A stretch of DNA of 64,000 bases from VFJQ01 sp044226525 (GTDB taxonomy: Bacteria; Verrucomicrobiota; Verrucomicrobiia; Chthoniobacterales; Chthoniobacteraceae): positions 1 to 64,000 of the forward strand of contig JBGAGV010000005.1 of the NCBI GenBank assembly GCA_044226525.1. The letters are read 5' to 3'. A program made the position numbers and the translations under genes. The notes beneath the pieces are model-generated. The model did not search any database. It worked only from the letters and a program-made list of their open reading frames with translations, and had not been told where the DNA came from. Positions 10,773-19,097 of this stretch are shown here, piece by piece. Every line of letters starts with the position of its first letter. Within the stretch, counting starts at the first letter, position 1.

Positions 10773-11585
10773 TCAAAGTCCCGATGCACCCATTCGGATC
10801 TGTTCCAGGAGTGCGCGGGTTGCGGGTTCAGGCTCGATTCCCAAATCGGTCCGCAGCATGTCGGTACACACTCGGTATTGATGAAACGCCGCAGCACGTT
10901 CGCCGCGCCGCACAAAGCAGCGCATCGCCAGGCGGTGCGCATCCTCCCGGCAGGGGTCACGGGCCAGGAGACGCCAGATGTAGTCTAGGCAGACGTTCCA
11001 TTCGCCGACCCGAAAGAAATGATCGGCGACTTGCGCGAGCAAACTGAGGTAGCGACCTCGTAACCGTTCGCGCTCAACGATGGACCGCGCGTCGGACGAG
11101 ATGCACAGATCGCCCTGGTACAGGTCAATGGCTGCGCGATACGCGTCGAGCCCCTGTTCAGGATGCCCTGAACGGACCTGATCGTCTCCATATTTAGCGT
11201 AATCATCGAACCACTCGACGTCCACGCCGATTCCGCATTCCACATTGAGTCGATAATGGCCGTCCTCGTGGACGATCGGTGCCTGTGAAGCCAACGCCGA
11301 ACGGAGGAGCTTGTTGACTGCGTAAACCTGGGTATTCAGAGAGTGGAGACCGCTGTCGAGGTCACTGTTCGGCCACAACCATTCGATCAGCCGTTCACGT
11401 GGCGCCCGATGACCACGCTGAAGGGCCAGATGGGCCAAGAGTCCTTCGGTCTTGCTTCCAGCCCGAATCGACAGGGGTTGTCCAGTTTGCAGGATCCGGA
11501 AATGGCCCAAGAGTCGGATGACGATCGGCCAGGCGGCTGTGTCCATCGGGCTGCGGGTCACGCTTGAGGAGGTCATACTGCTCAT
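10773..11585 (-). CDS. SARP/BTAD-family transcriptional regulator
   Basis: This 270-residue regulator has an N-terminal winged-helix (about 20-115, IRLLGHFRILQTGQPLSIRA and RLIEWLWPNSDLDSGLHSLN) and a C-terminal bacterial transcriptional activator domain of TPR-like helices (about 125-265, ending DLGIEPEPATRALLEQI). It lacks the STAND ATPase domain found in large relatives. It sits between LacI and the transporter genes, so it may add positive control of the cluster. The target site is not identified. Confidence 0.85.
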   Translation of the reverse strand: MSSMTSSSVTRSPMDTAAWPIVIRLLGHFRILQTGQPLSIRAGSKTEGLLAHLALQRGHRAPRERLIEWLWPNSDLDSGLHSLNTQVYAVNKLLRSALASQAPIVHEDGHYRLNVECGIGVDVEWFDDYAKYGDDQVRSGHPEQGLDAYRAAIDLYQGDLCISSDARSIVERERLRGRYLSLLAQVADHFFRVGEWNVCLDYIWRLLARDPCREDAHRLAMRCFVRRGERAAAFHQYRVCTDMLRTDLGIEPEPATRALLEQIRMGASGL

Positions 11586-11647
11586 CCGCCAACGTCCTGG
11601 TGGGTCGGTCCTGTGAAAACCGGGGTCGCGCCTCTGGATGTCTTGGG

Positions 11648-12679
11648 CTAACCCGCCGATTCGCGCTCGACATACGGGCAGGGCAACAGCTCATGAACGG
11701 GCACCTGGGCATCCTCGTCCGAATGAGCCACGAGGTAGTTGATAGCCCACTGCCCCATCTCAAAATGAGGCAACTGCATCGTCGACAAGCCGGGGTGCAA
11801 GGCCTCTGCGAGGGAATCCTGATTGTCAAAGCCAATCAGCGCGACGTCATCGGGGATTCCAAGACCCAGTTTGCGCAAGGCGTCATAGGCGCCCATAGCC
11901 ATACGGTCGTTGAAGCAGAACAGCGCCGTCGGGCGATTCGGCCTCTGCATGAGGGCCAACGTGCTGTCATATCCACCCCGAGCGTTGCTGTCACCGCTCA
12001 CCACCAGGTCCGGGTTATACGCAATGCCGTGAGCTTCTAGCGCGTCGCGGTACCCCTGCAGACGGCCATGCGTCGCCGGGATCGAATCGACATTGCTGAT
12101 ATACCCGATGCGGCGATGGCCTTTCGCAAGAAGGACCTCCACGGCCGCGCGTCCTCCTCCGGTCTCATCCGGGACGACGGACGTCAATGACCCATCCGCA
12201 CAGTAACAATCCAACAGCACCGCAGGCACCTCTTTAAGGTTGGCAGGCGGCGTGACCGGGCGATGAAACATCGTCGCGTACACGATCCCGGTCACTCGCT
12301 GCACGAGCAGCGATTCAACGGCCTCGGACTCGATGTCAGGATCGCCGTCGGTGTTGAAGAGCATGAGATTGAAGCCGTGGCGGCGGGCTGCCTGGTGTGC
12401 GCCTTTGATAATGGCGCCAGCGAAAGGCGTGGTGGCGATTTCATCGGTGACGAAACCGATGAGCTTAGAGCGCTGGGTGGCCATCAGGCGGGCAGCGCCA
12501 TGCGGTCGGTAACCGAGCATACGCACGGATTCGAGGATGCGTTCCTGGGTTTCACTTGGAATGTTCTGCCCGGCCGCCTTGTTGAGGACATAGGAAACGG
12601 TCGCCTGCGAAACACCAGCATGTCTGGCCACATCGCGCATAGTGACGTTAGGAGTACGTGACTGTTTCCGGTTATTCAT
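11648..12679 (-). CDS. LacI-family transcriptional regulator
   Basis: This 343-residue repressor has an N-terminal helix-turn-helix and hinge (VTMRDVARHAGVSQATVSYV; hinge near NKAAGQNIPSETQERIL) and a periplasmic-binding-protein-like effector domain from about residue 70 to the end. It is the first gene of the minus-strand fructan cluster. A 13-base inverted repeat lies immediately upstream of its start, so it probably represses itself and perhaps the cluster until a sugar binds. Confidence 0.93.
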   Translation of the reverse strand: MNNRKQSRTPNVTMRDVARHAGVSQATVSYVLNKAAGQNIPSETQERILESVRMLGYRPHGAARLMATQRSKLIGFVTDEIATTPFAGAIIKGAHQAARRHGFNLMLFNTDGDPDIESEAVESLLVQRVTGIVYATMFHRPVTPPANLKEVPAVLLDCYCADGSLTSVVPDETGGGRAAVEVLLAKGHRRIGYISNVDSIPATHGRLQGYRDALEAHGIAYNPDLVVSGDSNARGGYDSTLALMQRPNRPTALFCFNDRMAMGAYDALRKLGLGIPDDVALIGFDNQDSLAEALHPGLSTMQLPHFEMGQWAINYLVAHSDEDAQVPVHELLPCPYVERESAG

Positions 12680-12691
12680 GGCTATTTTGGG

Positions 12692-12722
12692 TACTTATGC
12701 GCTTCACTTAAGCGCATAAGTA
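12692..12722. promoter_or_regulatory. Probable LacI-family operator
   Basis: TACTTATGCGCTT (12692-12704) and AAGCGCATAAGTA (12710-12722) form a perfect 13-base inverted repeat around a 5-base spacer, 13 bases upstream of the LacI start. Position and the central GCGC-type half-sites fit an autoregulatory operator. Binding is inferred. Confidence 0.7.
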
Positions 12723-13086
12723 GTATAGGAGCGAATCCTGGCTTGTCAACCAGATCAAACGTTCTATTCCGTAACGGCTGTATCGCAATCGTTCCCAACA
12801 ACGCCGCACTCAACCGGCGAGGAAGTCCCAAAGCCTGTGCTTTTTGCATCCATGCTTCGAACGGGACTTGATAGTTCTGAGGCACGAGTCGGTGCGGACA
12901 ACGGCGTTTCTGCATAAATGCATGGCCGCCCCAGAGGGACACCGCCCAGAAGACGAGGCTTTGGCTACGCTGGTTCGTTGAGACGGACCCAGTTGAGCGC
13001 CACCGGGTGAATAGCCCGATGGCGCTTGATTGGCGAACACCTTCGCCCAAGAAAGTCGGTGCCTCCTCATAACCTGCAGGACATGA
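12723..13086. other. Stretch without a recognisable gene
   Basis: Open frames on the minus strand (for example 12682-13050) overlap the LacI promoter and match nothing I recognise. Reading frames change and one candidate contains an in-frame stop. I treat it as non-coding or decayed DNA next to the parB remnant. Confidence 0.5.
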
Positions 13087-13700
13087 TCAACTGCCCAGAC
13101 ACCACTCCTGAAGCCAGTTGGCCACTCTGCGGACCAGATCGCGTTCTTCTAGACTGGTTCGCCCCGCCTCCACCGCCCGCTTGAGTTGCAATCCAACCTC
13201 CACGATCTAAACAACCCCCTGTCCCACGCGCTGTTGCAGAAACTCCTTCGCTAAACTCGACACATCTTCCAGCGTCAGATGGTCATGCGTCGACAGGAGC
13301 AAGGCGACGGCCAGCGCCTGTTTCAAAGGCATCGGATGCTCACGTGTCCATGCAACCATCGGGTCCTCTGTTTCGGGGCAAGCCAACCTAGTGCGTTCAC
13401 TACGCCTTCCAGGGACGACGGTCTGATGGGGCCGGTCGTCAACGTCACCGGGGGCTCGTCGCTCACATCCGCCGAGTCATCGGAGCGAAACGTCGCTGCC
13501 TCGTGGTCCTCCACGGGCCCCGCCTTCGTCACGGCCATGAGCGGCGTGGCTGGCTCCTCACCTTTCTCGGATCGGCGATCAACCGCACGCCCGATCCGGG
13601 CTGCCTCGCGCACGCTCAAGCGCCCTTTCCCAACCGCCTGAACGAGCGCCTCGCCGGCGCCAACAGGCGCATGAGTTCAGACACATAGCGCGGCGTCCTC
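13087..13700 (-). pseudogene. Decayed parB remnant
   Basis: Pieces in different frames follow the order of the intact ParB at 41.1-42.3 kb. RYVSELMRLL at about 13655-13690 is followed by a frameshift to GRLSVREAARIGRA near 13600, GVVNALGWLAPKQRTRWLHG near 13370, another shift to WTREHPMPLKQALAVALLLS, an in-frame TAG near 13204, and finally LQLKRAVEAGRTSLEERDLV to a TGA at 13087. The matching ParB segments are PRYVSELMRML, GRLSVRDAARIGRA and LRLDRAVRAARTGPQERQML. At least two frameshifts and one stop make it non-functional. It records an older partition system at this chromosomal site. Confidence 0.8.
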
Positions 13701-13745
13701 GCCGGGCTGCGCATCGTCTATGTCTGGGCTTACATCGCCGTCGGG

Positions 13746-14216
13746 GTGCCGCTGGTGGTCCTGTTCGTCATCTACATGGGACCGCGGGAGGTGTTCGTCG
13801 TCTTCACCCGCGTATTCGACTACATCGACAACCTCGTGTCGGTCGTCTTGGTCGCGCGCCTCACCCGGGTCGGGATCCGTGAAACCACCCAGGCGCTGGA
13901 GGAACGCTTGCTGGCCCTCGACGAGACGGAGGTGGACTGGGTCTGGACCAATCATCGGCTCTTCGCCGTCCAACGCCTGGCGGCCTCGCTGCCGGATCGA
14001 CACACGACGCTCAAGGATCCCGTGGGCGCCGTGACGCGCACGATCATCGTGCTCTTCGATCTGCGCAAGACCCTCGATCACACGGAGACGGATGCGGCGC
14101 AGGCCTTGTCGCGGAGATTGGCGCCGCTGGCCGCGCCCGAGATCGAGACCCACGTGCTGATCCGGAAGCTCCGTAGCGCGGGTTGGGCGAGCCTCATGAC
14201 CCGGGAGCACGCATGA
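13746..14216 (+). CDS. Hypothetical protein, N-terminus probably lost
   Basis: This frame encodes about 156 residues with a hydrophobic beginning (VPLVVLFVIYMG) and an otherwise soluble helical sequence. The frame stays open back to a stop at 13686 without a convincing ribosome-binding site. The GTG at 13746 is therefore only a placeholder, and the true 5' end may have been removed at the junction with the parB remnant. The stop overlaps the phytoene synthase start by ATGA, and GC-rich third positions support real coding. I recognise no family. Confidence 0.5.
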   Translation: MPLVVLFVIYMGPREVFVVFTRVFDYIDNLVSVVLVARLTRVGIRETTQALEERLLALDETEVDWVWTNHRLFAVQRLAASLPDRHTTLKDPVGAVTRTIIVLFDLRKTLDHTETDAAQALSRRLAPLAAPEIETHVLIRKLRSAGWASLMTREHA

Positions 14217-15082
14217 CGCCGGATCTCCGCGAGGCTTATCTCGAAGTGGAACGTCTGGTGCGCGGTCGCAGCCGAAATTTCCGGCGAGCCTCCCTGCTCC
14301 TGCCGGTGGATCAACGGCGCGCGATGTGGGCCGCCTACGCCTTCTTTCGCAAGACCGACGATCTGGTCGACGAGCAGGGCTATACGCCGACCCAGTTGCA
14401 GGCGTGGTCTGACCGCGCGCTGCGCCCGCCCGAAGAACAGACCGATCCAATCCTGGCGGCGTGGTCTGATGTACGTCGTCGCTATCACGTCGAGGATCGC
14501 CACGTGCAGGACCTGATCAGCGGCATCGCGCAGGACACGATCCAGAAGACGTATGCCACACTACCTGAGTTGCTGGAGTATTGCTACCGCGTGGCGTCCT
14601 GCGCAGGCCTGCTGACGATTCCGATCATCGGTCTGGCGCGCGGCGCGACGATGCAGCAGGCCGCGCCGTACGCCATCAAGCTCGGGCAGGCGCTGCAACT
14701 CACAGACATCCTGGCCGATGTCGGCGAGGACCTGGAGACCGGGCGCGTCTACCTACCCGCCGATGAGTTGGCCCAGAACGGGCTGACAGCTGAGGACATC
14801 CTCGCCCGCCGCGCGGATGCGCCGGTGCGGGCCGTGATCGAGCGACTGTCCGGCTATGCCTGCGACCTGTACCGCCAGGCCTGGCCAGGGTTTGCGCTGT
14901 TGTCCGGCACCGGACGCGCGGCCGTAGGAATGGGAACGCTGGTGTTCCGGTCCTATCTTGATGAACTCGAACGGCGCAGGTTCGACTCGGTGACAGCGGC
15001 CGTCAAACCCTCAGGTGTACGCCGACTCTGGGCGATCGCGACCAGCTGGCCCGCGCTCATGGTTCCAGACAAGACTCGGTAG
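14213..15082 (+). CDS. Squalene/phytoene synthase family protein
   Basis: This 289-residue trans-isoprenyl diphosphate synthase condenses two prenyl diphosphates head to head in carotenoid, squalene or hopanoid synthesis. The first Asp-rich motif is KTDDLVDE (Asp49, Asp50, Asp53) and the second TDILADVGED (Asp165, Asp169, Asp173). CYRVASCAGLLTIPIIG matches the family core. It starts at the ATG at 14213, coupled to the upstream gene by ATGA. It is the only full-length copy; truncated relatives lie at 20.5, 37.6 and 39.0 kb. No other carotenoid or hopanoid gene is visible, so the product is undecided. Confidence 0.88.
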   Translation: MTPDLREAYLEVERLVRGRSRNFRRASLLLPVDQRRAMWAAYAFFRKTDDLVDEQGYTPTQLQAWSDRALRPPEEQTDPILAAWSDVRRRYHVEDRHVQDLISGIAQDTIQKTYATLPELLEYCYRVASCAGLLTIPIIGLARGATMQQAAPYAIKLGQALQLTDILADVGEDLETGRVYLPADELAQNGLTAEDILARRADAPVRAVIERLSGYACDLYRQAWPGFALLSGTGRAAVGMGTLVFRSYLDELERRRFDSVTAAVKPSGVRRLWAIATSWPALMVPDKTR

Positions 15083-15291
15083 CGCACCCTAGAATCGGCG
15101 TCACCCGTATTGGCAGTCCTACAAACGAGGACCGCATAGCCCACATTGAGGCTCGATAAAAGAACAAGACGGCGGCCTGTGAGCCAGAAACAGAGATCCT
15201 GGTCGCACGAGTCAGCGCCTTCAGAAGAGAGGAAGGCCCATATCCTGCGTCCTCTTCATAGCGTCTTTCGCTTCGGGTTTGAACGAAGCGG

Positions 15292-15678
15292 TTATGGGGG
15301 GGTCAGCAGCCTGGTAAACGAGAGTGAGGCCAACGACCAGGCGTCGTTCTGCCGCACATACACTTCGGTCACGACAAAGGGATTGGTGACCTCATTGCCG
15401 CCCACCACGGCCACCAGGCGGATCTTGTTCAAGAGGATGGCCGTTGTCGGGGTGACAAACGGCACCGAGGACTCCTGAATATCCACGTCTTTGTAGTGGA
15501 TGCCTCCACTGCGGATGACTTCAAGCTCCTGGTCCCTGGACATCGTGGCGCCCATGTGGACGAAGACCGCCTTCTCGTGGAAGAGCGCGGCCAACGAATC
15601 GGTCTGGCGCTCCGACATCCAGCGCCATTTCTCTCTCGATAGGTTGAGCAGTTCTTGTTCGACATTGATATCAGGCAT
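15292..15678 (-). CDS. SnoaL/NTF2-like protein (DUF4440-type)
   Basis: This 128-residue cone-fold protein of the nuclear transport factor 2 superfamily has the usual pattern: LNLSREKWRWMSERQTDSLA, then LFHEKAVFVHMG, and beta strands ending DAWSLASLSFTRL. The start at 15678 has GAGGAGA spaced 6 bases upstream. Members are small isomerases, dehydratases or ligand binders, and this one may be an enzyme or a stress protein. It is followed by an aldo/keto reductase gene cluster on the same strand. Confidence 0.75.
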   Translation of the reverse strand: MPDINVEQELLNLSREKWRWMSERQTDSLAALFHEKAVFVHMGATMSRDQELEVIRSGGIHYKDVDIQESSVPFVTPTTAILLNKIRLVAVVGGNEVTNPFVVTEVYVRQNDAWSLASLSFTRLLTPP

Positions 15679-15745
15679 GGTTGTCTCCTCAACTCTTGCC
15701 GATATGCTGGCCATCTTCGAAGACAGCCAGCCCTGATCCATTCGC

Positions 15746-16741
15746 TTAACGATCGATGGCCGCCATCAACTCAGGGCTGTATCGTTGTCCCGAGATCGTC
15801 CCGGGCGGCAAGGCCATATCGAGAGCCCGCATCTGCGCGGCATCCAGCGCCACTGCCGCCGCGGCGACGTTCTCCTCCAGATACGTCACCCGCTTGGTGC
15901 CCGGGATCGGCACAAGGTCCGGTCCCTTGTGGAGCAGCCAGGCGATCGCCACCTGCCCTGGCGTGACGCCCAGCGCCAGCGCGATCCGGCGCACGGACTC
16001 AGCCGCCTGCACGTTGTTGTCGAAGTTCTGGCCCTGATAGCGCGGATCGCCCCGTCGGAAGTCGCCTTCGGGCAGCTCCTCTGCGCGCTTGACCGTTCCG
16101 GTCAGGAAGCCGCGCCCCAGGGGCGAAAACGGCACCAGGCCGATGCCCAGCTCGCGCAAGAGCGGGATGATCTCGGCCTCCAGGTTGCGCTCCCACAACG
16201 AGTATTCGCTCTGAAGCACCGAGACCGGATGCACGGCGTGAGCGCGCCGGATGGTCGCCACACCCGCCTCGGACAATCCAAAGAAGCGCACCTTGCCGGC
16301 CTGCACGAGGTCGCTCACCGCGCCGGCGACGTCTTCGATCGGCACGGCCGGATCGACCCGGTGTTGATACAGCACATCGATGCGGTCGGTCTGCAGGCGC
16401 CGCAGAGAACCCTCCGCGACCGCCTTGATGTGCTCGGGCCGGCTGTTCAGGCCTCCCAGCCGCTCGCCGTTCGGACCCAGATTGAAGCCGAACTTGGTGG
16501 CCACGGTCACGGCCTCGCGGCGACCCTGCAGCGCGCGGCCGAGCAGCGCCTCGTTCGCATGATTGCCGTAGACCTCGGCCGTGTCCCAAAAGGTACAGCC
16601 GAGCTCGATGGCCCGCTGCAGGGTGGCGATCGACTCGGTCTCGTCGGCCGGGCCGTACGACTGACTCATGCCCATGCAGCCCAGGCCGATCGCGGGGACG
16701 ACCAGACCCTGCTGACCCAATGTGCGCAAGGGAAGGCTCAT
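15746..16741 (-). CDS. Aldo/keto reductase (AKR11/13-like)
   Basis: This 331-residue NADPH-dependent reductase has an intact tetrad: Asp53 and Tyr58 (WDTAEVYG), Lys83 (VATKFGF) and His127 (YQHRVD). PIPGTKRVTYLEENV near the C-terminus binds the cofactor phosphate in relatives. It resembles the gene at 18075-19052 along its whole length, so the two look like paralogues. It lies downstream of a decarboxylase-family gene in a four-gene minus-strand series behind an AraC regulator. Confidence 0.9.
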   Translation of the reverse strand: MSLPLRTLGQQGLVVPAIGLGCMGMSQSYGPADETESIATLQRAIELGCTFWDTAEVYGNHANEALLGRALQGRREAVTVATKFGFNLGPNGERLGGLNSRPEHIKAVAEGSLRRLQTDRIDVLYQHRVDPAVPIEDVAGAVSDLVQAGKVRFFGLSEAGVATIRRAHAVHPVSVLQSEYSLWERNLEAEIIPLLRELGIGLVPFSPLGRGFLTGTVKRAEELPEGDFRRGDPRYQGQNFDNNVQAAESVRRIALALGVTPGQVAIAWLLHKGPDLVPIPGTKRVTYLEENVAAAAVALDAAQMRALDMALPPGTISGQRYSPELMAAIDR

Positions 16742-16777
16742 CGTCTTTTCCTATAGGCCTCGAAGTGGCCTGTGAAC

Positions 16778-17101
16778 TTACCTTTTGAAAACGTCGCGGG
16801 CGACCTTGATGGCGGACATCGCCCGCGGCCAGCCGGCATAAAAGGCCAGGTGAATGATCACCTCGGCCAGCTCGGCTTCGGTCAGGCCGTTCTGCTTGGC
16901 CCGGGCCAAATGCCCGGGCAGTTGCTCAGTGTTGCCGTTGGCGATCAGGGCCGCCACGGTGACCAGGCTGCGGTCGCGCGGAGACAGCTCGGGTCGCGCC
17001 CAGACGTCGCCAAACAACACGTCGTCGGTGAGTTGCGCGAGCTTGGGCGCCAAGTCGCCGACCAGCTTCTGCGCCACGGTGGGTTCTTTGGATTCGGGCA
17101 C
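16778..17101 (-). CDS. Carboxymuconolactone decarboxylase-family protein
   Basis: This 107-residue all-helical protein contains the family core ELSPRDRSLVTVAALIANGN and HLAFYAGWPRAMSAI. It has no CxxC, so it is not an AhpD-type peroxidase; relatives are carboxymuconolactone decarboxylases or uncharacterised enzymes. The GTG start at 17101 has AGGAGAG upstream. Its place among aldo/keto reductases is common in bacterial reactive-aldehyde or quinone-response clusters, which is a contextual inference. Confidence 0.85.
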   Translation of the reverse strand: MPESKEPTVAQKLVGDLAPKLAQLTDDVLFGDVWARPELSPRDRSLVTVAALIANGNTEQLPGHLARAKQNGLTEAELAEVIIHLAFYAGWPRAMSAIKVARDVFKR

Positions 17102-17152
17102 GGGATCTCTCCTGGCGGTTCCTTGTGGTTGCCAATGACTGGCGCCACCCGC

Positions 17153-18013
17153 TTAGGTCGGGCGCGTGTAGCTCGCCAACCGCTTCACCATCGCCGGATC
17201 GCGATGATCAAAGAAGCTGCTGGTCTTGGTATCCAGCGTGGCAATCGCGGCCATGTCCTCGGGGCTCAAGCTAAAGTCGAAGACGTTGAGGTTTTCCTCG
17301 ATGCGCTCCTTGCGGACGGACTTGGGGATGGCGACCACCCCGCGCTGCGTGAGCCAGCGCAAGATGACCTGAGCGATCGTCTTCTGATGCCTGGCCGCGA
17401 TCGCGCCCAGTACCTCGTTCGTGAAGATGTTGTGCTTGCCTTCCGCGAACGGCCCCCAGGATTCGATCTGCACGCCGTTCTCTTGCAGGAACGCCTGGGT
17501 CTCGATCTGCTGGTTGAAGGGATGGGTCTCGATCTGGTTCACCGCCGGCACGACGCGGTGGTGAACAATCAGGTCCATCAGGCGGTCCGGATGAAAGTTG
17601 CTGACGCCGATGGCACGGACCCGGCCTTCCTTGTACAGCTCCTCCATCGCGCGCCAGGCGCCGTACACGTCTCCGATGGGTTGATGGATCAGGTACAGGT
17701 CCAGGACGTCGAGCTGGAGCCGCTTCAGCGAGCGGTCGAAGGCCTGTTTGGTGCGGTCGTAACCGGCATCCTGGATCCAGAGTTTGGTCGTGATGAAGAG
17801 CTCATCGCGGGGCACGCCGGCGCGCTGGATCGCGTTGCCCACCGCCTCCTCATTGCCATACGAGGCCGCCGTATCGATCAGGCGATAGCCGGCGCGCAAG
17901 GCCTCGGAGACGCTGCGCTCACATTCATCGGGGTCGGGCACCTGGAACACCCCGAAACCGAGCAGGGGCATCGGCACGCCGTTGTTCAAGGTCACGGTTG
18001 GGATTGTGCTCAT
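17153..18013 (-). CDS. Aldo/keto reductase (AKR5, 2,5-diketogluconate reductase-like)
   Basis: This 286-residue reductase has Asp47, Tyr52 (IDTAASYG), Lys77 (FITTKLW) and His110 (LYLIHQP). IPKSVRKERIEENLNVFDF is the typical AKR5 cofactor segment. Relatives reduce 2,5-diketo-D-gluconate, methylglyoxal and other aldehydes. The start has AGGAGA 8 bases upstream. It belongs to the series controlled by the upstream AraC gene. Confidence 0.9.
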   Translation of the reverse strand: MSTIPTVTLNNGVPMPLLGFGVFQVPDPDECERSVSEALRAGYRLIDTAASYGNEEAVGNAIQRAGVPRDELFITTKLWIQDAGYDRTKQAFDRSLKRLQLDVLDLYLIHQPIGDVYGAWRAMEELYKEGRVRAIGVSNFHPDRLMDLIVHHRVVPAVNQIETHPFNQQIETQAFLQENGVQIESWGPFAEGKHNIFTNEVLGAIAARHQKTIAQVILRWLTQRGVVAIPKSVRKERIEENLNVFDFSLSPEDMAAIATLDTKTSSFFDHRDPAMVKRLASYTRPT

Positions 18014-18074
18014 CCTGTTTTCTCCTGACGACGATGTTTGGGTTCTTTGGGTGCAAGGATCGTGAGCCCGAGGC

Positions 18075-19052
18075 TCATCCGTACCGCTCGTGACCCGAGC
18101 CCCGGGCGCCCTGCACCTGGATCGCGGCGGTCGCGGCGTCGATCTCGCGCAGATCCTCGCCCGTCAGCTCCACGTGAGCCGAGGCAAGGTTCTCGTCCAG
18201 GCGCTCGAGCCGGCGGGTACCCGGGATCGGCACCATCCACGGCTTCTGCGCCAGCACCCACGCGAGCGCGATCTGCGCCGGCGTGACCCCCTTCTGTGCC
18301 GCGAGCCGGGTGACCAGATCGACGATGGGCTGGTTGGCCTTGAGCGCCTCCGGTGTAAAACGCGGGAAGCGGCTGCGGATGTCGGAGCTCTCGAAGGTCG
18401 CGTCGGTGGCCACCGTCCCGGTCAGGAAGCCCTGGCCGAGCGGGCTCCAGGGCACAAACCCGATCCCGAGTTCTTCACAGACCGGGATCACCTCGGCTTC
18501 GGATTCGCGCGCCCAGAGCGAGTACTCGTTCTGGATCGCGGCCACGGGCTGCACGGCGTGAGCGCGCCGGATCGTCTCTGCGCCGGCTTCGGATAGGCCG
18601 AAGTGCCGGACCTTGCCCGCCGCGATGAGGTCCTTCACAACGCCGGCCACGTCCTCGATCGGCACGTTCGGGTCGACCCGGTGCTGGTAGTACAGGTCGA
18701 TGACGTCGATGCCCAGGCGCTTCAGCGACGCCTCGGCCGCCTGCTTGATGTGTTCGGGGCGGCTGTTGAGGCCGCGCCGCGCCAGCGTCTGCGGGTCGAC
18801 GTCGAAGCCGAACTTGGTGGCGATGACGACCTGATCGCGGACCGGGGCCAGGCCTTCGCCGACCAGCTCCTCATTGACGAAGGGGCCGTAGACTTCCGCG
18901 GTATCGAAGAAGGTGACGCCCCGGTCCACGGCGGACCTCAGCAGCGCAATCATGGCGGGCCGGTCGGCGGCCGGGCCATAGTTGACGCTCATGCCCATGC
19001 AGCCGAGCCCGAGGGCGGACACCCGCAGGTCTCCAAGGAGCCGTGTTTGCAT
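18075..19052 (-). CDS. Aldo/keto reductase (AKR11/13-like), paralogue
   Basis: This 325-residue reductase has Asp50 and Tyr55 (FDTAEVYG), Lys80 (VIATKFGF) and His124 (YQHRVD). Its C-terminal WVLAQKPWMVPIPGTRRLER is nearly copied by a short remnant at 20441-20512. AAGGAGAAACACGA precedes the start. It is the first reductase downstream of the AraC gene and is probably co-regulated with the others. Confidence 0.9.
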   Translation of the reverse strand: MQTRLLGDLRVSALGLGCMGMSVNYGPAADRPAMIALLRSAVDRGVTFFDTAEVYGPFVNEELVGEGLAPVRDQVVIATKFGFDVDPQTLARRGLNSRPEHIKQAAEASLKRLGIDVIDLYYQHRVDPNVPIEDVAGVVKDLIAAGKVRHFGLSEAGAETIRRAHAVQPVAAIQNEYSLWARESEAEVIPVCEELGIGFVPWSPLGQGFLTGTVATDATFESSDIRSRFPRFTPEALKANQPIVDLVTRLAAQKGVTPAQIALAWVLAQKPWMVPIPGTRRLERLDENLASAHVELTGEDLREIDAATAAIQVQGARGSGHERYG

Positions 19053-19097
19053 TCGTGTTTCTCCTTTATGCGTGTCGACCTCGTCGACGCGCTCGAT

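Noticed and set aside
12682..13050. 122-codon minus-strand frame ahead of LacI
   Set aside because: It runs through the LacI operator and promoter, has no known domain and adjoins pseudogene material.
13720..14034. Alternative plus-strand frame overlapping the gene before the phytoene synthase
   Set aside because: Its protein is Ser/Arg-rich and it lacks the ATGA coupling shown by the frame ending at 14216.
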